A DNA stretch of 37,840 bases, taken from contig LXFE01004413.1 in the NCBI GenBank assembly GCA_001929475.1, positions 1 to 37,840 of the forward strand. The letters run 5' to 3'. This document shows positions 10,732 through 22,800 of the stretch, in pieces (position 1 is the stretch's first letter; the number at the start of each line of letters is the position of its first letter). The stretch comes from Neolecta irregularis DAH-3. Lineage: Eukaryota > Ascomycota > Neolectomycetes > Neolectales > Neolectaceae. The notes under the pieces were generated by a model. That model did not search any database and was not told where the DNA came from. It saw nothing but the letters and a program-made list of their open reading frames with translations. A program made the translations under genes and the position numbers.

Positions 10732-12806
10732 ATGAATATCCTCGTATACACAGGTTATAGTTCACACATCAACTACCGATCTAAAGTTTCTAGGTCTCGG
10801 AGCTTCAACCGCCGCTGTACACCATCTCTTTTCAACTCTACGTCCTCTTCTTCCTACATATGCCATAAAACCGGTCAACGCAGATATCATTCTGAACGAA
10901 CCTTGGCAGTCCTCAGCGTCCCTTTTAATCTTCCCCGGCGGACGAGATCAACCCTTTGCATCAGCATTACAAGGCCAAGCGAATCGTCTTATCAAGGATT
11001 ACGTCAACGGTGGAGGAAATTTTCTGGGATTATGCGCAGGTGGATACTACGGATGCTCCGCAATCGAATTCGAAGTCGATAATCCCGCCTATCGAGTTGT
11101 TGAAAAACGCGAGCTGGGCTTTTTCAAGGGAATTTGTAGGGGTGGTGCATTCCATGGATTCAAATACGACGATGAAAGTGGGGTGAAAGCTGCAAATGTA
11201 TCGAGTTACTTTAATGGAAAAGAGGAATTATCTACAATTTATTGGAATGGAGGGGGAGTTTTCGTTGATGCGGCTTCGATCGATGGAGTCGTTGTTTTAG
11301 CGAAATATCTCGATTCCATTGATGTTGAAGGCGGCAACGCTGCTGTTGTAAAAATAAATGTAGGAAATGGAACTGTTATCTTATCCGGTCTGCATCCAGA
11401 GCACATCTTCCCTTGTCAAATATTTCTAATCGTTCAGGTTTCAAGGAAGAAATTTGACACAGAATGCCGAACTAGACGGTCACAAAGAGATAATTGCACA
11501 GCTCATCGAGGCTGATACTTCAAGGGATCGATTCATGAGGAATATCCTCGCCCAATTCAGTCTGAGAGTCTCGCATTTAACGGCTGTGTTACCGCCCATC
11601 TCACCCATATACCTCGCCTCTACGTATGAAAATTTGACAACAGCTATTGTCAACAGATTCAAGCAACAAAGCGATCAAAAATTCGAGATTCACGATAAGA
11701 ATGACAAATTTGTCTTGTGTGAACAAGACTTGTTTAATATGACAGAACTCACATCGACTCTTCCAGACCAAGACCTCAACGATATACCAAAACAACTTAT
11801 TCCTGCTTTTAAATATCCAGATATACCTGGTTTCAGCCTACCGCTATATTTTCACGCGCTCAAGAATTTACAACGACCAGGACAAACATTTGGACAGACT
11901 GTCTTATATTCAAATATCGTCTCATCGACACAAACTATCCTGGAAAAGTATACAACTCTTGCCGTTCAGAAAACTAACTTTAGAAATAAAAAATTTTGTT
12001 CCCTGTTTGACTCGGGAACACCATTTATAGCGTCCCATCAACTTTTGGGTCGCGGACGCGGAACAAATGCTTGGGTATCACCGCCTGGCGTTTTAGCACA
12101 ATCATTCATCCTGCATCACGACCCCTCCAAGGCCTCAATTGTCCCTATACAATACCTTGTTTCCCTCGCAATGGTTGAATCTATTCTGTTTCAAAAAGAT
12201 GATTATGATGTACGCTTGAAATGGCCAAACGACATCTATGCAGCCAATGGCAGAGAGTACACTAAAATCGGCGGTGTCCTCGTAAACGCTAACTTTAACG
12301 GAAAATTGTTCGAGTTGGTCATTGGTTTACCCGCTCTATCAACAGACAATTGACATCTAGGTTGCGGAACTAACGTCTACAAGAATGAGGGACTCTATAG
12401 TCTCAATAGCTTGCTTCAATCACATAACGAAAAGCGGACTCGAATGGGAAAAGAAGAGTACCCTGAATATCAGATTGAAACGCTATTGGCGAGATTTTTT
12501 ACCATTTTTGAAGAAATGTACGAAATCTTCATTACCAAGGGTTCCTTTCAGTTATTCCAGCAACAATATTATCGACGCTGGTTACACTCGTATCTCTCTT
12601 TCTCAAAATAATTTACTTGACGCACTAGGGGACAACTAGTCTCTGTCGAAGGAGTCCGAGCTGAAATTCTTGGAATTACTGACGACGGGCTTTTGAGTTG
12701 CGAGGAAGTTGATGAAACTTCAAGACGAATTGGGCGCAAGTGGGCTTTACAGCCTGACGGGAATAGTTTCGATATGCTCAAGGGTTTAATTCGACGGAAA
12801 ATGTAA
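10732..12806 (+). CDS. BPL1: Biotin-[protein] ligase, 640 aa
   Basis: Activates biotin to biotinyl-AMP and transfers it to the lysine of acetyl-CoA and pyruvate carboxylases. Introns: 10754-10793 (40), 11401-11437 (37), 12325-12360 (36), 12590-12628 (39); 1923 coding bases remain. N-terminal BPL_N domain, glutamine-amidotransferase-like: MNILVYTG, LLIFPGG, LGLCAGGYYG with its Cys, and YWNGGGVFVDA. Catalytic domain: GRGRGTNAW around residue 413 (adenylate-binding loop), WPNDIYA around 470, KIGGVLVN, CGTNV, then the C-terminal SGQLVSVEG and LQPDGNSFDMLKGLIRRK. The second intron has a GC donor: GA plus G across it gives the Glu of HPEF, and no GT donor fits the phase. It starts in an AT-rich context divergent from GPD. 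Confidence 0.95.
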
Positions 12807-12919
12807 ATTCATATACATTGCAACATACAAGTGTTTCATGCTTATTTTTAATATACAAAGCAAAACTACGAGGAGCCAGCCTCGGTTGCTCTTCTTCCCA
12901 CCAGTCCATCCCTAAACAT

Positions 12920-13333
12920 CTATTCTATTTCTTTGTCGAAAAGCCCCAGATGAGCTTTTTTCATTTGGAGTAATTTTGCAAGCCAATCCTCTATTAGATC
13001 TGCCAAGAAACCCAATACACCAGAGGATTTGCCGCGGTCTTGACCACTTTTATTTGAAGAGATGATTCGCACCGATCCAGTTGGCGTGTTCTGACTAGAA
13101 TGATAGTTTGCTGGAGCAGCGGAAGCAGGTACTCCAGGTGAATTTGCGCTAGATTGAAATGTTGACGCGATCAAAGCTGGTTGCATGGGTATCTGCTGAG
13201 CCATTTCCATGTCACTCTGAAAGACTGAATCTAGATCTTGTATTCCTACATCTGGATTGAAGAATTTGGCAGTAGGAATGGGAAGTGCCATTGAAAGAGC
13301 TGTCAAGATTGCAATGAAAATTGGAAATTGCAT
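12920..13333 (-). CDS. Small secreted protein, 137 aa, unrecognised
   Basis: I do not recognise the family. The Met at 13333 begins a classic signal peptide (MQFPIFIAILTALSMALP), so I prefer it to the in-frame start 48 bases upstream. The mature part is Ser/Pro/Ala-rich in the middle (SSANSPGVPASAAPANYHSS) and ends in a hydrophobic, amphipathic-looking stretch (GVLGFLADLIEDWLAKLLQM). The mature part has no cysteines. No intron is needed. It could be an effector-like or cell-wall protein; function unknown. Confidence 0.65.
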   Translation of the reverse strand: MQFPIFIAILTALSMALPIPTAKFFNPDVGIQDLDSVFQSDMEMAQQIPMQPALIASTFQSSANSPGVPASAAPANYHSSQNTPTGSVRIISSNKSGQDRGKSSGVLGFLADLIEDWLAKLLQMKKAHLGLFDKEIE

Positions 13334-14469
13334 GGTATTGATAACAATTGTTTTGTGACAACATCCCTTTATCTTATACACCAGAATATCGAAATATTTT
13401 CAAAGTAAGGGTGTTGAAGCAAGGTGTTGAAATCTCAAAATTGAGAATGAGTGGTAGTGAGTATCTAAAGTAAGGACCCATCTGTGGCTGCATATTTAAT
13501 AATATGGCTGCCTGTAAGTATGAGACCTCAAAATGAATAAGACTATGATGTATTTAAGCATATACCCTCGGGTATGGCTTACCATCACGGAAGGAAGGCT
13601 TGTAATGATATTACGGATTTTAATTTGTAGTATAAAGTTAGATAGGCGTTCATACCCAGCCAAATATATTTCTACAAGATATGATAATCTTCATATGACA
13701 ATCTTTAAAAAGCGATATACCTAGCTTAAGATATGAGAATCTTAATTTGATTGTCCCTATCTGATAATATACATGATTCCTTAAAAGTCCCATAATCCCA
13801 TGTTCCTGCGCCACATCCTTGCTAGATCTTTGCGGTGCCTGTACAGTATGCCAAGCAACACAGCCCACAAGAAGGCTCAAACTCTATCCATGAGATGACT
13901 CGGGTTCAATCCATAAAATGACTCGGCGCGAAATTCTATCAAACTCTGTCACCAAGTGATATAGTTTAAATTCTTTCTTTTGATTTGCAACTAGGATGTG
14001 GGCACAATCAAGTCCACCCGGCCCCATACAACGGTACTAGCCAGGTCAGACATAGAGGACGCCACAGCTGTGGGCGCCCCCCCAGTTCAAGACTTTGGAT
14101 CCCCATGTGGATAGTGTTCCACACGGACCAGTCAGAAGACCGGTCAGTGGCGCGCAAGCACGGGTATTTAGGTAATGCCCAGCGCGATTAGCGCGCTAGA
14201 CTTAACACTGTATAATACTACGAACGGTTATTACTATTGACGACCCTCGCCTATTATACGACCTTAAGACTCAGCGGAGTATAGACCATAGAGGTCAAGT
14301 ACTCACATAGGACAAGCAGAACAAAATCGTAAAATTTCGCCGATGCTTGTTTTACTTTTACTCTATTTTAGTCGCTGAAACACGCGGCTTCTTTCTCGTT
14401 CTCTGTTCGCCTTTGACCTTTTCATGAAATTTTTAAATTGCACACCTCAACAGAACTAAAAGATTTTCA
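13334..14469. other. Intergenic region with AT-rich part and GC-rich repeat remnant
   Basis: 13500-13750 is strongly AT-rich with no convincing gene. 13990-14190 is GC-rich, lies next to the diverged repeat at 14182-14280, and looks like an old mobile-element fragment. No coding frame is supported. Confidence 0.5.
14182..14280 (+). repeat. Diverged dispersed repeat, copy 1
   Basis: Runs from gcgcgattagcgcgctag through cttaacactgtataatac to cttaagactcagcggag. It matches, as reverse complement, 29863-29951 over about 100 bases with several gaps. The abrupt end of homology and the tgtataatac start suggest the end of a long terminal repeat or similar element; the class is inference. Confidence 0.7.
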
Positions 14470-14760
14470 ATGTTTCGATCACTTATTCTTATCCTCCTCA
14501 CTTTCGGTTTCGTCGCCATGGCCAGCCCAGTTGGAGAAATAGAGGAAAAGCAAGATAATCCAAAAAAGCGTTCCCCTTCACCAGGGAGGGATGAACTTTC
14601 AGTCAAGAGGAAGAAATTTGAGGAAAAAGGGTTGCCCAGAACAAGTCGATATTGGGATCTTAGCGCGCTCGGTGGCTGCGAAACGGAAGACAACTCAACA
14701 GGAATCGCAAGCCAATACGAGACAATAAATAGACAAGTTGTGGAAAGAAACGTTGGTTAG
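14470..14760 (+). CDS. Small secreted protein, 96 aa, unrecognised
   Basis: Signal peptide MFRSLILILLTFGFVAMASP with a likely cleavage after MAS, then a charged, lysine-rich mature region (KKRSPSPGRDELSVKRKKFE) that may contain dibasic processing sites, and a short tail with one cysteine and an NST glycosylation site. The final codons are duplicated: agaaacgttggtt occurs twice across the stop. No intron needed. Unknown function. Confidence 0.6.
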   Translation: MFRSLILILLTFGFVAMASPVGEIEEKQDNPKKRSPSPGRDELSVKRKKFEEKGLPRTSRYWDLSALGGCETEDNSTGIASQYETINRQVVERNVG

Positions 14761-14894
14761 AAACGTTGGTTTCTAATGTAAATACATTTCCTCTCCTTTA
14801 TCAATTATCAATTTATCACCCTGGTTGCTTCTTGATTCCGCTTTATTGTGAATCGGATCAATCGGATCAAATCTCCACGTGCGCCACACCTCAA

Positions 14895-16740
14895 ATGCCT
14901 CCACACCCCACGGTTCGCCGGAACTCCTTCCCAAAATCATCCTCTGATGATCCAGCTTCTTCAAAGCCATCAAGCCAAAAGCGCCAAATGTTTTCTTTCC
15001 CTGCAGCCAAGACGGCATCCCCCTCGAATCTCTGGACATATCTTTTACAGGAACTATCATCCCCAAGCCTCCAAACTTCCCAAGAAATAAAGCGGGAAAG
15101 AGTGAAGAATTTTATTTCAGTACCAGAGAAGCTCGAAACAGTTATATTTTTTGGCTGTATTATCTGTCTCGATTCATTTCTTTACGTATTTACGATTCTA
15201 CCATTAAGGTTCGTGAAGGCTCTGTGGAGAGGACTTAGGCTATATCCTCTAGGAAAGTCGTCTGTTCCCCCAGCAGTCATATAGACTGATTGCTAGAATA
15301 TTAGATTCCGAGAAATGCGATGTGTTGAAGGGATTTCTCGTAGCATTGAGTTGCTTTGCATTGAGTTTTATGGATGTAAGCCGGACGTATCATCTAATCC
15401 GTCGACAAAATACGATGAAGTTGTATGTTCTATTCAACGTACTTGAAGTAAATCTTTCTTTTCGGTAAACGTGCGTTGACTCATATAGATATCCGATCGT
15501 TTATTATGCGCGATCGGTCAGGATATACTTGACTGCTTATTCTCGAGTTCATCATTTGGTCGGAAAAAGGATGGCGGAAGACGGCATCTTCGTCCCATAA
15601 CTTTCTTTCTCCTGGGAGTCATATACAATGGTACTGCTTTTCTTTTCAATCTCTAGTTAATGTCAGTTACACACGCAATAATCCTGTTTTATCAATTAGT
15701 CACGTTGAATGTGGCTGTAAACTCATACTCAAACGCCCTGTTGACTTTATTAATGTCTAATCAAATCGTGGAGATAAAATCTTCCGTGTTTAAAAAGTTT
15801 GAAAAGGAGAATCTGTTCCAGATAACTTGTGCCGGTATTCCCATCTCTTTCTTTTTCTCTAAGAAACGTAGATATCGTTGAGCGCTTTCAACTCTCGGTT
15901 CTTTTAACGATTATTTCACTCCGCAATCTTATAGAGCTACGCGGTTCCTCTTTTTCCGTTCTTCCAGATTCCTATCTCCCATCATTCCACGTTCTTATCA
16001 CTATATTCACACCAGTACTTGTCGTTTTATCATCAGAAATTATCGTGGATTCTCTGAAACATGCATTTATTACCAAGTTCAACCATTTTCGACCCGGTAT
16101 TTACCCACTGTTCCTGGACTGTCTAGCGAGAGATTATATTGTCTGTGAGAACGGGTCTCAGGTCGCTCTTTAGCAAACCACCATGCTGACGAGAAGAAAT
16201 TTGTCGATCAATCGCCCGCTGTATCGCGTAGAATTGGCCTGCCAGTATTGCCGTTATCATGCCTTTTCATTCGCGCGATGATCCAAATTTATAATATGAT
16301 ATTGTCCAGCTCTTTGAACGACGCTGCTACAACTCCAACAGAAGACATCCTTCGCGTTACAGAAACAAGTTCGGGAGTGGACGAAATTTTCCGCAATTTT
16401 GTTGACGAACCGAGAGTCCAGCGTATTGTCGGTTTATCGTTGTTCTCCATTATGGTGTTTGTTAGGTATTTATTCACTTGATTTTCAAACTGACTATAGT
16501 CTCGTCGTACTAAAGCTTGTTCTCGGAGTTTCGATAACCCTATTTGCAGCCCGCCGCGTGCAGAATATGAAAGTCGAGGAATCTAGCTTAAAGTTTGGGC
16601 GTTTCTCATTGCAGGTTGAACTCGATAAAGAGACGAAAGATTACATAAATAGCGACAAGGAAGTGCCTCCAAAACTACCTACAGATCGGAGTTTGTTTAA
16701 TATTGAGCGATATGAAATGTTCAGTAAACGGATTTATTAG
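14895..16740 (+). CDS. Tapt1/Emp65-family ER membrane protein
   Basis: Multi-span membrane protein of the TAPT1/CMV-receptor family; the yeast member Emp65 acts in the ER with the SUN-like protein Slp1 in protein quality control. Visible blocks: NLWTYLLQEL, CLDSFLYVFTILPLRF, CDVLKGFLVAL, YHLIRRQ, KLYVLFNVLE, ISDRLLCAIGQDILDCLF, TLNVAVNSYSNALLTLLMSN, VEIKSSVFKKFEKENLFQ, SSEIIVDSLKHAFITKFN, RRIGLPVLPLSCLFIRAM. Introns: 15448-15488 (41), 15631-15666 (36), 15835-15871 (37), 16145-16173 (29), 16466-16499 (34), plus one unresolved between about 15205 and 15295. For the last, a 28-nt intron at 15261-15288 keeps the conserved helix; 61-nt options delete part of it. All restore a multiple of three. 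I chose the ATG at 14895; upstream in-frame sequence is not conserved-looking. Confidence 0.85.
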
Positions 16741-17032
16741 GTGCTGACGGATTGCTTTTCAGTGTTTGGCGCTGTGGTGCATTTTTGTTCAATGGATATA
16801 GGTTTGACACAACCTTCCATTTTGTATTTCAAATGCGGATCAGCTCATGCTGTCATACTCTGACACTATACCTCTAATATTATCCCGTTGCTACTGATTG
16901 CTCCAAGGGCTGAATGCGGCTGAATGCGGGCTGATTGCGATTTGAGTGTCATCACGTGTTTCTACCTCCAAACTGAGTTCCTCTCGAAGGAAACCCTGGC
17001 AAACAATTGGAATTCTAAGCTAGGGCGTAAAT
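16741..17032. other. Intergenic region upstream of the zinc-cluster regulator
   Basis: About 290 bases. It contains a short tandem duplication (ctgaatgcggctgaatgcggg near 16911) but no coding frame I can support. Confidence 0.4.
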
Positions 17033-18284
17033 ATGGAAACACCCCATTATAAATCGGATCCTTCAAGTCCCCAAATGTCGTCTTTACAAAAACGTAAAAA
17101 AGCGTCACGAGCCTGTGCCGCTTGCCAAAAGGCGCATTTGACTTGTGATGACGGTAAGAATCCCAAATAAAGCGGGTGTTTGCTGATCTTTGCGTGTTAG
17201 AACGCCCGTGTGGCCGTTGTATGAAGCGTGGAATTTCGGAATCTTGCCAGGATGGATTGCGCAAAAAGGCCAAATACTTGCAGGATCAGCAAATGGACAT
17301 TTCCTGCCAGTCTGGAGATCTAGCTACACCACAAGACGCTTTTCTACAACTCGGTGTGTCTTGTTGTGTCGGGATCTGACTGGTATCAGACCCCAATTCA
17401 TATATTCCTTCAACCCAGTTCGAGCCTTCACATTACGATTTCGGATCACATTCAATGAATATGGAGTACTCGATGCTTTCAAACATGCTAGGAAACACCC
17501 CATCGAGCGAATCTTCGGCGACTCTACCGTCGCCGAAACAATCACATATCATTCACAATCCTTCTCCTCGCGCTTCGACTCAACAAGCCTCAACCCAAAC
17601 AAATCCCAGCGCCGTCTATACTTCGGTTACAAAGCCGTTCATTTATATTGCCGGTTATCATGCTTTAAACTCATATCTCAGAGAAAGATTCGAAAGCTCA
17701 GATCTCCTAAGAATTGCACGCAGCATATCGAATTATCGACCCAGTTTTATAGCATTAACGCAGACTCTTAAAGAAGAAGATTTGATATTTATGGAGAAAT
17801 GCTTTCAGCGCACATTGCTAGTACTTTCAGTGAAGAAAACACAGAGCATTGATCATTAGGAATACGATAGGTTCATTGGATATTCCGGCACCCCTACAAT
17901 AATATGGCGTCGGACAAACCAAATTGCTCACGTAGGAAAAGAATTTTGTCTTCTTACTGGCTGGACTAAAGATGATCTCTTGTCTAAACAAACTTTTATC
18001 ATTGAGGTACTCAGTGTCAGTCCTCAAGGCTGACTGAGCAGCTTATGAACAATCATTCTGTATTAAATTATTTTGACCGATTCTCGGAACATGCATTTGG
18101 AGATACGAGTAGTTCTACTTCTCCTGTTACCCTAATCAGCAAAGCTGGGCGAGAAATTCTTTGTATGTGTTGTTTCACTATAAAAAGAGATGTATTTGAT
18201 ATGCCGCACATGATTGTGGGAAACGTATGTTTCTCCATTTCTAGCTATCTAATGACCTTCAAGTTTTTGCCTGTTTTAGGATGA
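17033..18284 (+). CDS. Zn2Cys6/PAS transcription factor, AcuK/Ert1/Rds2-like
   Basis: Nuclear regulator of the family controlling gluconeogenesis and use of non-fermentable carbon. Introns: 17154-17200 (47), 17354-17389 (36), 17821-17859 (39), 18007-18041 (35), 18225-18263 (39); 1056 bases, 351 aa. The zinc cluster is C-A-A-C, six residues, C, five, C, two, C, eight, C near residues 30-60, followed by [10 protein letters not shown] Ser/Thr/Gln-rich linker ([20 protein letters not shown]) leads to a conserved region ([38 protein letters not shown]) and the PAS-type segment ([22 protein letters not shown]). The end, [25 protein letters not shown], matches the family C-terminus after the last intron. 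The first ATG in frame is 17033. It is shorter than AcuK; paralogue assignment is uncertain. Confidence 0.85.
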
Positions 18285-18530
18285 AGTTTGGAGTCCTAGG
18301 TCTGGAAAGGGTGCCGAGGGTTATAACAAGTTTTTTATGGTTACAAAAATCTTGTCTTCTTGTATATTATAAACATTCAATATTTGCTCTGTCAATTTAC
18401 TTTCTGTTCGTTGTGGGTAACAATTTTCAAAATTAAAAAGTAATGGACAATAGTAATCTCAGAGCATAATTAACTGTGGATATTTACAAATGTTATTCAC
18501 GTCTAATACTAAAAACTTCCTTTTATAATT

Positions 18531-19556
18531 TCAGTTTTCTTTATCTGTCTCTTGGGTAACCTTCAAAATAATGTCAATGCAATCTGGCAAAGAATTGTTA
18601 TTATAAGGAATATACAATCTCCATATCCCAAAAGCTGAATCTTGACACAATTTTAAATTGATATTAGGTAGAAGAACTGTATAGCTTTGTTTTATGAGCT
18701 GAGTGCTAGTGTTTGTAATAGTAGAACAATTGAAATTCATATCTGATGTATTGTTAACTAAAGTTAAGTTTGTGGTTGGGTTAAAGGAGTTGAATGTTTT
18801 ATTGATATTAGAAGGGAGTTCTTCTACAGTGGTATTGTAAATATCATTATCATCAATAACTAAGTTATTAGATGAGGTTGGATAGTATCGAGAAGTAAGG
18901 TTTAGCAAACTATTGACATTGTTCAACGAACTGTTGTCTTTGCTAGAAACAGAGGTACGATCATTAATATTCTTAAACCAGTTGTCTTCTCTAATTACCC
19001 AGTTAGTGCTAGCAATATAACTTTTTGTAGTATTATCCAAAATAGAGATATCTCCCAAGATACCATACCACCCAGTTTGAAAATTCTAAATTGTAAGTAT
19101 ATGGATTAAGTATTGTAGAGATATGCCGAGTAGAAGTAGAGTGAATATCTAGTAGCTAAGTCAAACATAGTTCCATTCTTCAAAACAAAGGATGGAAAGT
19201 ATAAACTATTGTTATGGACCTGAATAACTGTGTTATTGGCTTTATTGAGAGATATATGCTTAACGTAAGGTTATTATTGAAGTTTTGAATATATTAAAAC
19301 ATACTCCAATAAGGGTATCGTCTGTTTCTACAACAATCCTAAAAGGATTTCCAAAGGAGATATATTGACTGGCTGAGTAGTTTTGAAGAGAGATGGTTCT
19401 AGTAGAGTTGACAAGAATTCCTGTAGATCCTGCAACTTCATCTGTTTGGTTTGCTGCATAATAATCATTACGATAATGATGATGATGATGATGATGAAAA
19501 GCTTGGACAAAGCCAATGGCAATGGTAAATATAGAATTAGGTGAGAACATGAGCAA
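18531..19556 (-). CDS. Secreted glycoprotein with poly-His tract, 312 aa, unrecognised
   Basis: Family not recognised. The N-terminus (MLMFSPNSIFTIAIGFVQAF) reads as a signal peptide, directly followed by seven histidines. The rest is Asn/Ser/Thr-rich with more than ten N-X-S/T sequons (NKTF, NLTL, NNTS) and few charged residues, as in a cell-surface or secreted glycoprotein; it ends VTQETDKEN. Two introns: 19259-19304 (46, GT-AG) and 19086-19126 (41, GC-AG with donor GCATAT); together they leave 939 bases, and the joins read TLIGHISLNK and YFYSNFQTGWYGILGD. The poly-His is encoded by a trinucleotide microsatellite. The gene is AT-rich. Metal binding by the His tract is a possibility, not shown. 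Confidence 0.7.
19475..19498. repeat. GAT/ATG trinucleotide microsatellite
   Basis: Seven or so consecutive gat/atg triplets on the plus strand. Read on the minus strand in frame, they encode the histidine run of the secreted protein. Confidence 0.9.
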
Positions 19557-19867
19557 TTGTATGTCTGGATAGTTGTCAGTGTGTGGTTGAAGTTGACTTT
19601 AGACTGCAAGGCAATTTATACGGCTTGAAAAAGCTGGTGCCATGCACTTGGTTTGATCCCATACCGAAGTGGGATTGCACTGTAAAATATATATTCCTAT
19701 CTATGCATTTAGATTATAATAACTATCCTTTCATAGTTTAATAATAAAAGGAGACCGAAGACGATCGACGCGAGGGTGTTAAATTCTTGTGTTTCTTTAC
19801 TCCATATAACCTCCAGGAAGGATTGCGCTTTCCGCCAAATTTAGATACTTAGAAGATCGGTGACAAA
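19557..19867. other. Intergenic region between divergent secreted protein and methyltransferase genes
   Basis: About 310 bases, upstream of both flanking genes. It holds a small hairpin (atcccat...gtgggat near 19660-19676), which alone does not support an RNA gene. Nothing else seen. Confidence 0.45.
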
Positions 19868-22800
19868 ATGTCTGATATCGGAGAGGTTGACGAAGAAGTC
19901 TTACGAGCGAGCTTCCCTAATATATCGAAGAGGTATGCACATCTGGATATAAGTACGACTCCCTATCAAAGTATCACTAATTTTTGTCAGCAACGATATA
20001 TAACACTCTCAACGATGCAGGATTTGAAGAAGAATCAGCAATTAAGGCTCTCGGAGAAAAGTTAAAGAATACATTGACTGAGGGTCAACGTGGACGGAAA
20101 AGGAAGATTGAATCGGACGATGAGGTATACCTCAGCTAAATATTGTAATATTTAATGACCAGGACGTCGAAGAAGAAAACGGCAGCAGGAACGAAACAGT
20201 CACTCTAGCCTCTTGTACAACAGATAAAGCAGTGATAACTGATCTCAAACCGGAACGAGAACGAACTCGAACAAAACAAAATCAACAAATTTCTGCGGAG
20301 AAACCAGTACCAGAAACTCGAGCAACAAAAAAAGGAATGTAAGATTCTATGCAATTATCTAATTTCATAGGCAAGTCGCGAAAGAATAAGAACGTGTACG
20401 TCCCGCTACCAGAAGAAATCGAAGAAGATGCGAAATTAGTTGTCATAGGAGAAGATCGTCAAGATGAAACTGAGATATTGCCCGGCGAAGAAAGAAATGA
20501 ACGAGAAACACTTCCTTGCAGAACACTAGATAACTTTACCCTATATGATGTCGTACATGGTAATAGGATCGTCGGACTCGAGTCTATTGGAGACGATGGC
20601 ATGGATATTCGTTGTAGTGGGATCGTAAAACCAATTATCATTGATCCTGACGATGAACCTGAAGATGATGACGACGAAGATTTCCTAGGGGACAACGGCG
20701 AACCAAAGGAAAAACAGAAAATGGATCAACAAATTGTTAAGCTTTCAGCTATATTCTTCTGGGAAATTATCATGGAGAAGAGCGGAGAAAGGTATCTGCA
20801 ATTTTTGGAGATGATTAACATATCTAGTCAAATTTGGCTTCGAACCACTTTTGCATACTATAGGCTCCTCAATCCTTCAATTGATATGGTCAAAGACTTC
20901 ACTCCCCTTGCTCGACGACTTCAATTAGCCAATTTAGTTATCGCCACGCTTGCCAGGGATAACAATGCTGGATATGAAGAATTCATCGAAAATATCAAAG
21001 ATGAGATCCAGACCGGCAGCAGTTCGATCTCTATGAAGTTCAACGAGAAAGACATTAAGAAAGAAAGTCAATATCTTCTCGAAGAGATATCGAACTGGTC
21101 CGAAGAAGTCATGGAAGATGGAGATGTCTGTGATATATTTGGCTCACAACTCTTTACTAAGATCATGCAATTCTGTAATGGTGTAGGCAAATCAGTTGGA
21201 ATCGCCAGTGGACGACGAACACAGCGAAATGTCAATCTTGAAGTGCTCAAGCACGTTAATCCTACATGTGTAACGCCGTGGATCAATAAGGTTTCCAACG
21301 GTCTTTTCCTCAGAACTCTTCTCGTTTCGGAAATCAAAGTCGAAGGAACGGAGGTTGCCGATGATAACGACATTCGAGCAATCACATGTGACCCTCATAC
21401 CGCCAAAAATCTCGCTCTTGAAGGTCGAGATAGGACAACCAATGTTAGATGGATCGGCGAAGGGGAAAAGAAAACCAGTGATCGCACTTATTACAACACA
21501 GTCGATATTGATGGAGATATTATTACGGTAGGCGACTGTGTTAGCATGCGAGCCGACGAGACACACACTCCATATAACAAGAAGCAAGGAAAATCTGCTG
21601 CTTCAGTCGAACGACAAGCAGAAGTCTGGTTTGGCCGTGTTGTTTACATGTGGCAAGAGAAAAATCACAAGCAGTTCCACGTTAGATGGTTCATTCACGG
21701 ATCCGATACCGTTCTACAAGAGACAGCTGGCCCCCGGGAATTGTTCCTTATTGATGAATGTGACGACAATGAGTTGGACTCGATTATGGGCAAGATCGAA
21801 GTCCGGTTGCTTGACAGTGTTGAGCCAGAACCCGTTATTTCGAAGAAGAACGTATTCTTCTACAGATTCTTTTACGACAAAAACAAAATGATGTTTGAAG
21901 ATGTCCGAAAACACGAAGGAAGCTGCCACTTTCAGTTTTGCGACGAAGATGCGCAATGCGAGTCTTGCGAAGCTCATCATCAACAAGAATCTTTCAATGA
22001 TGTGGTTTTCCTCGATACTTACAAAAAATGCTTCAAATACAAGGGAAGTGAATACTATCCTAACGACTTTGTATACACCGTTCCCAAAAATCCCGATACG
22101 CCATATGAAGTCGGGCAGATTATCGATATCGTCAAAATCAGTGGGGGTGTCATAGATGACTACGTTGGTTTCAAGATGACGAAAAGGCTATCCAAGATGT
22201 CAAGTAGTGCCACCTCAGTTGGGGTAAAACTCCGAATGTTTAAAAGGTCGGTCACTCTCGTCATGAAAGATTACAAGACTCTTGTTGCTGAGGGTGGGGA
22301 GCCATCAGTTCGTGACCAGCGGCAACTCTTTTACACTGGAAAAGAAGCCGAATTTCCCGCCACAGAACTCGAAGGAACTTGCTGTGTTCGACACATAGAC
22401 GAAATCGAAAACCTCGACGACTTTAAGGATGAGCAAGACACTTTCTGGGTCGACACCAAACTTGTAGCTGGCAAACAAGTCGAATTTTCTCTTAATGAAA
22501 TCACTCACAACCCAAAATCCGAACGAACTCGTAAAGAATATCTGCGAGACCTCAAAGAATTCCTTGCCACATCTGGAGGCAAACTTCGTGGACTGGATAT
22601 TTTTTCGGGTGCCGGTGGTCTTACCATTGGGTTTGATCGTACTGGAGCTGTCGAGACCAAATGGGCCATCGAATTTAGCAAAGCTGCGGCAATGGCATTC
22701 AAATATAATCACCCAAATATCATGGTTTACAATCAATGTGCAAATCTGCTGTTAGATAGGGCTATCAAAGAAGGAAATGGTGAGATTCCAGACGAGCTAC

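Noticed and set aside
19655-19700. Small structured RNA near a hairpin
   Set aside because: A six-pair hairpin alone is common by chance; no pol III boxes or conserved RNA motif found.
22305-22736. 143-aa minus-strand open frame
   Set aside because: It is the complement of the BAH2-to-motif I region of the methyltransferase and has no recognisable domain.
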